Assembly: GCA_003153655.1 (NCBI GenBank)
Contig: PMAK01000052.1
Span: 69,414-77,124 of the forward strand
Direction: 5' to 3'
Length of the DNA stretch: 7,711 nucleotides
From: Phycisphaerales bacterium
GTDB lineage: Bacteria; Planctomycetota; Phycisphaerae; Tepidisphaerales; Tepidisphaeraceae
Positions 1 through 7,042 of the stretch are shown here, piece by piece. A model generated the notes under the pieces. The model was not told the origin of the DNA, made no database searches, and saw only the letters and a list, made by a program, of their open reading frames with translations. Within the stretch, counting starts at the first letter, position 1. Each line of letters starts with the position of its first letter. The position numbers and the translations under genes are program-made.

Positions 1-1788
1 ACAGATGGCAAGCCCTAATCCCGACCCACCATATTTCCGTGTAGTCGTCGCATCCGCCTGGGTGAAGGAGTGAAACAATCGCCTGCACGCTTCAGGCGCA
101 ATCCCAATGCCCGTATCGCTCACCGCGAATCGAAGCAGCACGTCAGATTCCGACGTCTCCTGCACCGCAACTTTCAAATCAACCGATCCGTTTTCGCTGA
201 ATTTCAAGGCATTAGTCAGCAGGTTAGCCAATATCTGCCGCAGCCGCGTGGGATCGCCTTGCAAATGATCCGGAACTTCCGCCGCCACGTCGCAACCGAG
301 CGTGATCTTCTTTTCCCGCGCGCGGAATTGGAACGTCTCCATCACATCGTGAATCATTGCCCGCAACCCAAATGGGACAACCTCAAGCTCCATCTTCCCC
401 GCTTCAATCTTGGAAAAATCCAGGATGTCCTTGATCAAATTCAGCAGCGATGACGCGGATGACTGTGCGATTCGAAGATATTGTTCTTGCCCCGGATTGG
501 GCGCTGATCGCTGCAGCAAATCAATCGCACCCACAACGCCATTCAACGGCGTGCGCAGTTCATGGCTCATGTTCACCAGGAACATGCTTTTTGCGCGATT
601 CGCGGCCTCAGCAGCCTCCTTCGCGCGTTTCAGTTCCGCCTCGGCGCGATGCCGCTCAATCGCCAGACCCGCCAGGTGCGCGCCCGATTTGATAATCCGG
701 AGTAGCGTCGCATCCGGCTTTTTCGACTTCCGGTAATACATCGCGAACGTGCCAAGCACCTCATTCTCTGTTGAGAAGATCGGATGCGACCAGCAAGCAT
801 ACAAACCATGCTTTCGCGTTAGCTCCAGAGCCATGATCCAATTTGGATGTGTTTCGATGTCCTCGACGAATACCGGACACTTCAAATATGCAGCCGCTCC
901 GCACGAGCCGACATTGGGCCCGATCGGCAGCTGGCCAATGGCCTTAAAATATTCCGGCGGCAGACTCGGACCGGCAACCCCCGACAGATTCTTCCCCTCC
1001 TCATCCAATAGCATCACCGATCCCAACATGCCCTCACATTGCTCTTCAGCCGCGAGAATGAGCGTGGAGAGAACCTTCTCAAGTCCCTCGCCCGTCGCCA
1101 GCGAAACCAATACGCGATGCTGTCCAGACTCCAATGGCGCGATCGCCTTGGCATCCGTCTGATCCAGACCGATGCCCATGATCTGATCGTTTCCGTGCGT
1201 GCCGGTACGCGCGCTCGTGAATAGAAACTCGCGGGTTCCGTCCTTTGTGCAAAATCGAAACGAGCCTGAGGCCTTCCCTGTAGAAAGCGCTCGTTCCAGG
1301 TGCGCCGCCAGCGCCGGCCGATCCGCTTCTTCCACCAGTTCTGAAAGTGGCGTATCCTTCAAATCCTCTGATGTCTTCCCAAAGAACATCTCATACGCGC
1401 TATTCCAGCGGACAAATTTTCCGTCCGATCCAACAATATTGAACAGCCCGGGAATATTTTTGATGATGCCCTGAGAAAATTGTTGTTCCTGCTGTAGAAA
1501 CCCCTCATTCTGCAAACTGCTTTCGTCAAACTTCCGCTCGCACCGCCAGCCGTACCAACAGCTCCAACCAAACGCGATGGATGTCAGCAAAATTTCATAG
1601 ACAAGGTCGATGCGATCATGCGTGTCGTTTTGGAAGTGATAGAGCGCAGCCGCCACGAGCAGACCGAGAAGTGGAAGCAGTGACCAAGCCGTCAGCCGCC
1701 GCGACTGTCGAACCGACTTGGACACACACCCTCGCTTTCGATTCGTTCCGAAAACAGTCTCTACATGAATACGCACAAACCCCTGCAT
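1..1788 (-). CDS. Membrane-anchored PAS-GAF sensor histidine kinase (C-terminus beyond left edge)
   Basis: A sensor kinase that should autophosphorylate on His and pass the phosphate to a response regulator; its signal is unknown. At least 596 codons are present and the frame is still open at base 1. Two hydrophobic helices (about residues 33-51 and 61-80) are joined by only about ten residues, so there is no sizeable extracytoplasmic sensor. Then come a PAS domain (about 106-212), a GAF domain (about 222-377, with PIGPNVGSCG and CPVFVEDI), a charged linker helix, HisKA with NMSHELRTPLNG (His409), and HATPase_c with N-box NLLTNALKF (Asn526), G1 DTGIGI (Asp558), an F-box FHSFTQAD and G2 GSGLGLA (from 588). 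The end of the ATPase domain, and any receiver domain, lie outside. The start chosen is the first ATG after an in-frame stop at 1816-1818; it has no clear ribosome site. GTG starts at 1776 or 1725 are alternatives. Nothing to its right is a partner regulator. The family is certain; the pathway is unknown. Confidence 0.94.
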   Translation of the reverse strand, partial: MQGFVRIHVETVFGTNRKRGCVSKSVRQSRRLTAWSLLPLLGLLVAAALYHFQNDTHDRIDLVYEILLTSIAFGWSCWYGWRCERKFDESSLQNEGFLQQEQQFSQGIIKNIPGLFNIVGSDGKFVRWNSAYEMFFGKTSEDLKDTPLSELVEEADRPALAAHLERALSTGKASGSFRFCTKDGTREFLFTSARTGTHGNDQIMGIGLDQTDAKAIAPLESGQHRVLVSLATGEGLEKVLSTLILAAEEQCEGMLGSVMLLDEEGKNLSGVAGPSLPPEYFKAIGQLPIGPNVGSCGAAAYLKCPVFVEDIETHPNWIMALELTRKHGLYACWSHPIFSTENEVLGTFAMYYRKSKKPDATLLRIIKSGAHLAGLAIERHRAEAELKRAKEAAEAANRAKSMFLVNMSHELRTPLNGVVGAIDLLQRSAPNPGQEQYLRIAQSSASSLLNLIKDILDFSKIEAGKMELEVVPFGLRAMIHDVMETFQFRAREKKITLGCDVAAEVPDHLQGDPTRLRQILANLLTNALKFSENGSVDLKVAVQETSESDVLLRFAVSDTGIGIAPEACRRLFHSFTQADATTTRKYGGSGLGLAIC

Positions 1789-1971
1789 TTGGCATCGACT
1801 AAGCAGGAGAGTGCCTTAATGGGCGTCCGCGCACGCCAAAGCACCTGGTCTGATAAATCCGCAGGGGGGGAAGATTATGACGCCTATCGCACCAATCAGG
1901 CTCTCGAATTCACTTGAAGTTACCTGGGATGAGTCTGGAATAAATACCGCCAAAAGACTACCCTCGACGCC
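1789..1971. other. Divergent intergenic region between kinase and DUF3467 gene
   Basis: These 183 bases separate two divergently oriented genes and should hold both promoters. I see no RNA gene. A run of seven G lies at 1864-1870. A weak promoter-like pair for the rightward gene is TTGAAG at 1914-1919 with an A/T-rich GAATAAATA at 1938-1946; the match to sigma-70 consensus is poor, so I do not call a promoter. An imperfect inverted repeat at 1811-1844 is listed separately. Confidence 0.6.
1811..1844. repeat. Imperfect inverted repeat upstream of the kinase gene
   Basis: GTGC at 1811-1814 pairs with GCAC at 1841-1844, and GGCGT at 1822-1826 pairs with ACGCC at 1833-1837 around a six-base loop, with an asymmetric internal loop between the two stems. 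It lies 23 to 56 bases upstream of the kinase ATG. No T-run follows on either side, so it does not look like a terminator. It could be an operator, a leader hairpin or chance. Confidence 0.25.
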
Positions 1972-2562
1972 ATGGAGAGCAGCGGCAACGACGATGCCAA
2001 CAAAGGCGGCGGCCCCCCGGCCAACGATCTCGGGACATACGCCCAGCAGTTTCAGCATCAGCCGGTCTCCGCCCGTGTTCCGGAGAGACTGACGCGCGGA
2101 GCGATCACAACTGGCGTGCTGGTTCTGGACAGCCCCCACGAATTCGTGCTCGATTTCCTGCAAAGCCTGACGCGTCCTTATCAAATCGTCGCGCGGGTCG
2201 TCGTCGTTCCCCATGTCATGGAGCAGATCGTCAATGGCGCAACTGACAACCTCGCCAAATACACCGAGGCATTCGGCGCGCCGCCCACGCTGCCCAAGCC
2301 GCCGCAGCGACGTCCGACGATCGCCGAGATTTACGAGAATTTTAAACTCTCCGACGACATCATGAGCGGGGCCTATGCCAACAGCGTGATGATCGGACAT
2401 TCACCGGCTGAGTTCTTCTTAGACTTCATCACCGGCTTCTATCCCACAGCCGCGGTTTCGTCTCGAATTATGACCGCCGCGCCGCATATGCCACGAATCG
2501 TGGACACGCTAAAGATGGCGTTGCAGCAATATCGCAATCGATATGCCCCTCCCTCGCCATAG
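1972..2562 (+). CDS. Protein with two tandem DUF3467-like units
   Basis: Function unknown. The 196-residue product has a polar N-terminus (1-42), then two related units of about 60 residues joined by a Pro-rich linker (103-116). Unit 1 (about 43-102) contains SPHEFVLDF at 54-62 and VARVVVVP. Unit 2 (about 133-192) contains SPAEFFLDF at 144-152 and SSRIMTAAP. This core followed by an ARIV-like strand and a C-terminal helix ending in Tyr matches what I recall of the DUF3467 family, whose members are usually small single-domain proteins. No signal peptide or membrane segment is seen, so it is probably cytoplasmic. ATG 1972 is the only usable start after an in-frame stop at 1930-1932; no ribosome site is evident. 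It ends 45 bases before dxr on the same strand, so co-transcription with dxr and rseP is likely. An antisense frame at 1816-2400 is taken as a shadow because the internal repeat and family match are on this strand. Confidence 0.87.
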   Translation: MESSGNDDANKGGGPPANDLGTYAQQFQHQPVSARVPERLTRGAITTGVLVLDSPHEFVLDFLQSLTRPYQIVARVVVVPHVMEQIVNGATDNLAKYTEAFGAPPTLPKPPQRRPTIAEIYENFKLSDDIMSGAYANSVMIGHSPAEFFLDFITGFYPTAAVSSRIMTAAPHMPRIVDTLKMALQQYRNRYAPPSP

Positions 2563-2569
2563 AATGCTT

Positions 2570-2579
2570 GATGTACATC
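2570..2579. repeat. Ten-base perfect palindrome before dxr
   Basis: GATGTACATC is its own reverse complement. Allowing one mismatched pair it extends to 2567-2582. It sits in the 45-base gap between the DUF3467 gene and dxr, 28 bases before the GTG start. A regulator site or a small RNA hairpin is possible; no T-run follows, so it is not a standard terminator. A palindrome this short can arise by chance. Confidence 0.3.
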
Positions 2580-2607
2580 TAGAGCCTGCCCGTTATCATT
2601 GTGTGTC

Positions 2608-3792
2608 GTGAGCAAACGCGTCGCAATTCTTGGATCCACCGGTTCAATCGGATGCAGCACGCTGGATGTAATCCGGCATCTGGGCTCGCCCTACAAAGCA
2701 TCGGCCCTGGGCGCACATCGACAAGTGGAAAAGCTGGCCGCGCAGGTGAAGGAGTTTTCTCCCGCGGCTGTGGCTCTGGCCGATGAATCGCGAGCCGAAG
2801 ACTTGCGGCGATTGCTGGGCCATGGCGGACCCAAAATATTCCTCGGCGAAAGCGGAATGGTGGATCTTGCGAGGCACCCTGATGTGGACGTGGTCGTCGC
2901 CGCAGTCGTAGGCGCAGCCGGCTTACCCGCGGCATTGGCGACGATCCGCGCGGGAAAGAAGCTGGCACTGGCGAATAAAGAAGCTCTGGTAGTTGCCGGC
3001 TCACTCCTGATCCCCGAAGCCCGCCGCAGAGGCGTCCCCTTGTTGCCTGTCGATTCGGAACATTCCGCGATTTTCCAGGCGATGGCCTGCGGCCGATCAC
3101 GTGATGTTCGCCGGGTCATCCTCACCGCCAGCGGCGGTCCGTTCCGCACCACACCGCTCAAATCCATTTATAATGCAACCCCCGCCGATGCCCTCAATCA
3201 TCCGACCTGGCGCATGGGCGGAAAAATCACGATCGATTCCGCGACCATGTTCAACAAAGCCCTCGAATTGATCGAAGCATGCTGGCTTTTCGATCTTCGG
3301 CCGGATCAGATTCAAATCGTTATCCATCCCGAATCGATCATTCATTCGATGGTCGAATTCATTGATGGCTCGGTCATCGCCCAACTTTCGCCGCCGGACA
3401 TGCGGACGCCAATCCAATACGCCCTGACCTATCCGGATCGAGCCGATGGATGCAGCCGGCGGATGGACTGGACCCAGGTGCAGGCTCTGCATTTTGAACC
3501 GCCAGATTTTGAAAGGTTCCCCGCCCTGAAATTGGCATATCAGGTCGCCGAAGCGGGCGGAACGTCCGGAGCGGTGTTAAACGCGGCAAACGAGGCCGCC
3601 GTTGCCGCCTTTATGGCTGGGAAAATCCCCTTCGGGGAGATTTGTCGCGTCGTTGAACTTACAATCTCCCAACATCGTATTCAGACCAACCCGGGTCTGG
3701 ACGATCTGCTCGAAGCGGACCGTTGGGCTCGCCAGTGTGCGGAGACCTGTATCGCCTCGGGTGCTGGCGCCGCCAGCGCCCCGTTAGCTTAA
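2608..3792 (+). CDS. dxr: 1-deoxy-D-xylulose 5-phosphate reductoisomerase
   Basis: Cytoplasmic enzyme that rearranges and reduces 1-deoxy-D-xylulose 5-phosphate to 2-C-methyl-D-erythritol 4-phosphate with NADPH, the first committed step of the MEP isoprenoid pathway and the target of fosmidomycin. The 394-residue product is close to the usual length of about 400. Visible motifs are the NADPH-binding GSTGSIG (9-15), ANKEAL (Lys124), the metal site PVDSEHSAIFQ (Asp149, Glu151), LTASGGPFR, HPTWRMGGKITIDSATM, NKALE with the third metal ligand Glu220, and HPESIIHSMVEF. The C-terminal helical domain contains GGTSGAVLNAANEAAVAAF. I chose GTG 2608, giving MSKRVAILGSTG as in most family members; TTG 2599 would add three residues. 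No clear ribosome site precedes either. All catalytic residues are intact. It is followed after 18 bases by the RseP-type protease, a common bacterial arrangement. Confidence 0.97.
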   Translation: MSKRVAILGSTGSIGCSTLDVIRHLGSPYKASALGAHRQVEKLAAQVKEFSPAAVALADESRAEDLRRLLGHGGPKIFLGESGMVDLARHPDVDVVVAAVVGAAGLPAALATIRAGKKLALANKEALVVAGSLLIPEARRRGVPLLPVDSEHSAIFQAMACGRSRDVRRVILTASGGPFRTTPLKSIYNATPADALNHPTWRMGGKITIDSATMFNKALELIEACWLFDLRPDQIQIVIHPESIIHSMVEFIDGSVIAQLSPPDMRTPIQYALTYPDRADGCSRRMDWTQVQALHFEPPDFERFPALKLAYQVAEAGGTSGAVLNAANEAAVAAFMAGKIPFGEICRVVELTISQHRIQTNPGLDDLLEADRWARQCAETCIASGAGAASAPLA

Positions 3793-3810
3793 AGTGGATG
3801 GGTTAACTTC

Positions 3811-5928
3811 ATGGCTGTTCTTCATAATGCGTTGGATTATCTGCTGCTGGCGCTGGGATTGGGCTTTGTCATCTTCTTTCATGAACTCGGCCACTTTCTC
3901 GCCGCAAAATATTGCGACGTAAAGGTCGAGCAGTTCGCTGTTGGCTTTGGCCCCGCCATCGTCGCCTGGCGTAAGGGTCTCGGATTCCACTGGGGAACAA
4001 CAACCCCCGCCTACGACAAACGCATTGAACAAGAGTTCATCGCCGGACAACCACAGCAAAAGGAAATCGAATTCAACGCGCCAATATCCGAAACCCAGGC
4101 CAGGGCCATTGGGGCCAAACTGGGAATCGGCGAAACGGAATATCGTCTGAATTGGGTTCCGTTGGGTGGATACGTGAAGATGCTCGGCCAGGACGACATG
4201 AAGCCGGGCGCGACTGCCGAAGATCCTCGGGCCTACAACAAAAAATCCGTCGGAGCGCGGATGCTCATCGTTTCGGCAGGCGTGATCATGAACGTGATCC
4301 TCGCCGCCATCGGGTTCATGATCGTCTTCATGTTGGGATATCCGGTCCCGCCGGCGGCGGTTGGCGGAGTCGTCTCCATGAGCCCCGCGGCGCGAGCAAC
4401 ACGGGCGGATGGAACGCTCGTCGGACTTCAGCCCGGCGACAAGATCATCCAGTACGACGGCAAATGGATGTACGGCGATTACAGCCGGATTCAACTCGAT
4501 GTCGCCCTCACCCATGACGGCACGCGCGTACCGCTCCTCGTCGAGCATCCGAATGGCCAAACGGAAACCCTTTATGCCACACCACTAAAACCCGGCGATG
4601 ACAAAGGGCTCGTGGAATTGGGAATCAGCCAACCCTTCGCTATGACGGCGATGGATGCTGATTCGGAAGATCCACCGAATTACGCCACGCTGGCCAAAAC
4701 TGATATGCCGGACCTCAGCGCCCTGCGCCCGGGTGACGTCATCACCCAAATTGCAGGCGAGGATGCAAAGGCCGACGGCAATGCAGCCATCGCGCAACTC
4801 TATGCAGCGATGGAAGCCTCCAATGGCAAACCGGTTGATCTGACCGTGAAATCCCAGGATGGAAAAATTTCGCACAAAACCGTGACGCCGCATTTCGGCG
4901 AACCGATGGGCGGCGAAGAGTTGAATTTTCTGGGCATGATCCCCCGAGCAATGGTTGCCGGATTGCTCGAAAAATCTCCCGCGCTCGACAAACTCCGTCC
5001 GGGCGACACCATCCTCGCGGTGGATGGCGGCTCGGATCACCTTCAAAATCCGACACTGGAGCAGATCAGGACCACCCTTGCCGCCGCCGGTGACAAGGAT
5101 ATGAAGATCTCATTGACCGTGCTTGATCCCAATGAATCGAAGCCCCGGTTCATCGAGGATTTGAGCGCTTACCGCATCCCCAATAGCGGCGGACGAATGG
5201 GTCTGGGAATTCAGCTCGGCTGCGACGAGACGCATCTGGTCGTGGCTCATACATTGCCCAATACTCCCGCTGCCGACAAAATCCCGACCGGCGCGACTCT
5301 GACCGCCATCGACGGCAAACCCGTCTCGAATTGGTTTGAGGTCCGCCGCGCAATCGCTTCCGCCAAGGCAGGCCAGAGCATTTCAATCACCTTCATCCCC
5401 GCTGATAAAGATGCCAAGCCGGCGGTCGCCAAAATCGAACTTCAACAGCAGGATATCGACCTCGCAAAGCAAGTGACGCTCACAAACTACCTGGCATTGC
5501 GACAAATGGTCAGCCCTCTCCACACGCACAATCCATTGGTAGCCCTGAAATGGGGCGTCATCGAAACGCACGACCTCATCCTGCAATTCTACGTCACGCT
5601 TCAACGAATGCTCACCCGGGACGTAGCGCTATCGAACGTCATGGGCCCAGTAGGCATGGCTCATCTCGGCGCTCAGGTCGCCAGCCGCGGTCCTTCCTGG
5701 CTGCTCTGGTTCCTCTGCAATATCAGTGCGAATCTGGCGGTTGTGAATTTCCTGCCGATCCCCATCGTGGACGGCGGACTCTTCACCCTGTTGATCCTGG
5801 AAAAAATCCAAGGCAAGCCACTCTCACCCGACGCTCAGCGCATCGTCCAGATGGTGGGATTGGTGCTGATTCTTGGAGTATTCCTGATGGTAACGTTCCA
5901 GGATATCGCCCGGATGGCAGGCTACTAA
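3811..5928 (+). CDS. rseP: RseP-family site-2 intramembrane zinc metalloprotease, enlarged, with about four PDZ-like regions
   Basis: Inner-membrane protease that cleaves substrates within the bilayer, classically anti-sigma factors and leftover signal peptides. The first helix (about 8-30) carries the zinc motif HELGH (24-28). GFGP (45-48) and PLGGYVKM (117-124) follow. Further membrane helices lie at about 151-172, 630-652 and 677-699; the third carries NFLPIPIVDGG (646-656), whose Asp654 is the expected third zinc ligand. Between helices two and three I count four PDZ-like units: three have a PGD turn (208-210, 307-309, 397-399), and the fourth (about 463-545) has PTGA at 492-495 in that place. 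E. coli RseP has about 450 residues and two PDZ domains, so 705 is large. An additional stretch of about 45-50 residues (roughly 57-108) separates GFGP from the GYVKM strand. All catalytic residues are present. The native substrate cannot be told, since no sigma or anti-sigma gene is nearby. Confidence 0.95.
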   Translation: MAVLHNALDYLLLALGLGFVIFFHELGHFLAAKYCDVKVEQFAVGFGPAIVAWRKGLGFHWGTTTPAYDKRIEQEFIAGQPQQKEIEFNAPISETQARAIGAKLGIGETEYRLNWVPLGGYVKMLGQDDMKPGATAEDPRAYNKKSVGARMLIVSAGVIMNVILAAIGFMIVFMLGYPVPPAAVGGVVSMSPAARATRADGTLVGLQPGDKIIQYDGKWMYGDYSRIQLDVALTHDGTRVPLLVEHPNGQTETLYATPLKPGDDKGLVELGISQPFAMTAMDADSEDPPNYATLAKTDMPDLSALRPGDVITQIAGEDAKADGNAAIAQLYAAMEASNGKPVDLTVKSQDGKISHKTVTPHFGEPMGGEELNFLGMIPRAMVAGLLEKSPALDKLRPGDTILAVDGGSDHLQNPTLEQIRTTLAAAGDKDMKISLTVLDPNESKPRFIEDLSAYRIPNSGGRMGLGIQLGCDETHLVVAHTLPNTPAADKIPTGATLTAIDGKPVSNWFEVRRAIASAKAGQSISITFIPADKDAKPAVAKIELQQQDIDLAKQVTLTNYLALRQMVSPLHTHNPLVALKWGVIETHDLILQFYVTLQRMLTRDVALSNVMGPVGMAHLGAQVASRGPSWLLWFLCNISANLAVVNFLPIPIVDGGLFTLLILEKIQGKPLSPDAQRIVQMVGLVLILGVFLMVTFQDIARMAGY

Positions 5929-6980
5929 AGCTTCAGTAGATCCAGCGGCCGAGAATCGCGAATTGACTCGGCAATAAGCGCCTTCTGGCGCTCGGTCCAC
6001 CAGCACGGGCGAGAATCGTTCGGCCCTACGACGCCGAGACAGCGATGAATCTCGCGGCGAAGTTTTTCCAGCCCGGCGCCGGTCCTCGCAGAAATCTCAA
6101 TCGCATCCAGCGATCGAAAATCCCAACTCGAAGGTTGATCGGTTTTATTGACCACAACCAGCGCACCAGGACGATCGACAGCATTCGTCGGGCGAGCCGT
6201 GGCATCTAACACATTGAGTACCAAATCGCTCCCCTCAATTTGTTCCTGACTGGCCGCTATGGCCGCGCGCTCAATAGCATCTTCCGCGTCGCGCTGCCCC
6301 GGCGTATCAACCAGCACAACCGCCAGGCCACCAATATCCGCAAACTCGCCAACCCAGTCGCGCGTCGTCCCCGGCAGATCCGCGGTGATCGAAAGCTGCC
6401 GGCCGAACAGTTGGTTCGCCAGCGTCGATTTGCCAACATTCGGCTCGCCGACAATCGCAATCCTCGGCGGATTCAGCAATCGCCAAAGCGTCTGATCCGC
6501 CAGGACGCTCCGCGCATCCATTCCCGCGCCAACGGCCCGCCGCCATGCGTTGGGCTGATCGAGAAGCATCCGAATCGCCGGCTCGGTCCGAGCCAGAGGA
6601 AGATAGGCCAGCACCTCGCGTTCAAACGCCGAGCCGGCATCGCTCACCGCCGCATTGGGCAATGGAAGTGTGCCGCCCGGAACGAGGTCAAACCCTTCTC
6701 GCCCGGCTAGAGCAAGCGCCGATTCCACCACCCACGCCCCGCCGTGCAGCGAGACATCGGCCCATGATCCATCGTCAGCCAAAACGACAATCGGATCGTC
6801 GATGACGAATTCCCCATCCCGCAATTCGCCATGAACGCATCGATTACGCAGCGGATTTTTGGAAAAGCATCGCTGGAGGAATTCGCCGACCAGAGGCCCG
6901 CTCAGGCGAACCACCGCGATTGCCGAGCCCCCCGCCGCCGTCGGCGCTGTTAACAGGATGGCGGTATTGAGTGCTGGCAT
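5925..6980 (-). CDS. Divergent, shortened MnmE/TrmE-like GTPase lacking the C-terminal Cys motif
   Basis: A GTPase related to MnmE, which with MnmG modifies wobble uridines of tRNAs. The N-terminus has a TrmE-like segment, TAPTAAGGSAIAVVRLSG, and a conserved HGG near residue 80. The Ras-like G domain is complete: G1 GEPNVGKS (178-185), PGTTRD (203-208), G3 DTPG (225-228), G4 NKTD (278-281) and G5 ISARTGAG (296-303). At 351 residues it is about 100 short of typical MnmE. The usual GEFT..RAF..GK.DL motif after HGG is not seen, the helical domain is reduced, and the protein ends about 25 residues after the G domain, in RPLDLLKL, without the C-terminal CIGK-type motif. It may therefore not do the canonical reaction, so I give no symbol. 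The start is ATG 6980; GTG 6986 would add two residues. It lies 62 bases downstream of coaX, probably in one operon, and its stop overlaps the rseP stop by 4 bases. Confidence 0.85.
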   Translation of the reverse strand: MPALNTAILLTAPTAAGGSAIAVVRLSGPLVGEFLQRCFSKNPLRNRCVHGELRDGEFVIDDPIVVLADDGSWADVSLHGGAWVVESALALAGREGFDLVPGGTLPLPNAAVSDAGSAFEREVLAYLPLARTEPAIRMLLDQPNAWRRAVGAGMDARSVLADQTLWRLLNPPRIAIVGEPNVGKSTLANQLFGRQLSITADLPGTTRDWVGEFADIGGLAVVLVDTPGQRDAEDAIERAAIAASQEQIEGSDLVLNVLDATARPTNAVDRPGALVVVNKTDQPSSWDFRSLDAIEISARTGAGLEKLRREIHRCLGVVGPNDSRPCWWTERQKALIAESIRDSRPLDLLKL

Positions 6981-7042
6981 CGCCACGGCTCAAGCACTTT
7001 TACCGTTTGTGCCTTAGCATTGAAACGTCGGGAAGGAATGAG
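6981..7042 (-). other. Short gap between coaX and the MnmE-like gene
   Basis: This 62-base leader has no clear ribosome site before either candidate start of the GTPase gene. Read on the minus strand, AAGGCAC and GTGCTT (7015-6992) can pair with one bulged base around an 11-base loop. The stem is weak and has no T-run, so I read this as an intra-operon spacer rather than a terminator. Confidence 0.3.

Noticed and set aside
70..1224. Plus-strand frames across the kinase region
   Set aside because: They are antisense to a continuous kinase frame that contains all diagnostic motifs (HisKA, N, G1, F and G2 boxes).
1914..1946. Sigma-70-like promoter (TTGAAG and an A/T-rich -10 region)
   Set aside because: The -10 match and spacing are both poor; it is mentioned only as a weak candidate.
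1816..2400. Open frame of 194 codons on the minus strand, opposite the DUF3467 gene
   Set aside because: It is antisense to a frame with an internal duplication and recognisable family motifs; its own translation shows no domain I recognise. Long antisense frames are common in GC-rich genes.
2579..3167. Several minus-strand frames inside dxr (up to 173 codons)
   Set aside because: All lie opposite the conserved dxr reading frame and have Arg/Pro-rich, low-information translations.
3784..4560. A 258-codon minus-strand frame opposite the start of rseP
   Set aside because: The opposing frame holds the HELGH and GYVKM motifs of a complete protease; the antisense translation has no family features and would run into dxr.
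6240..6710. A 156-codon plus-strand frame opposite the MnmE-like gene
   Set aside because: It is a shadow of the G-domain coding sequence, rich in Arg and Pro and without recognisable motifs.
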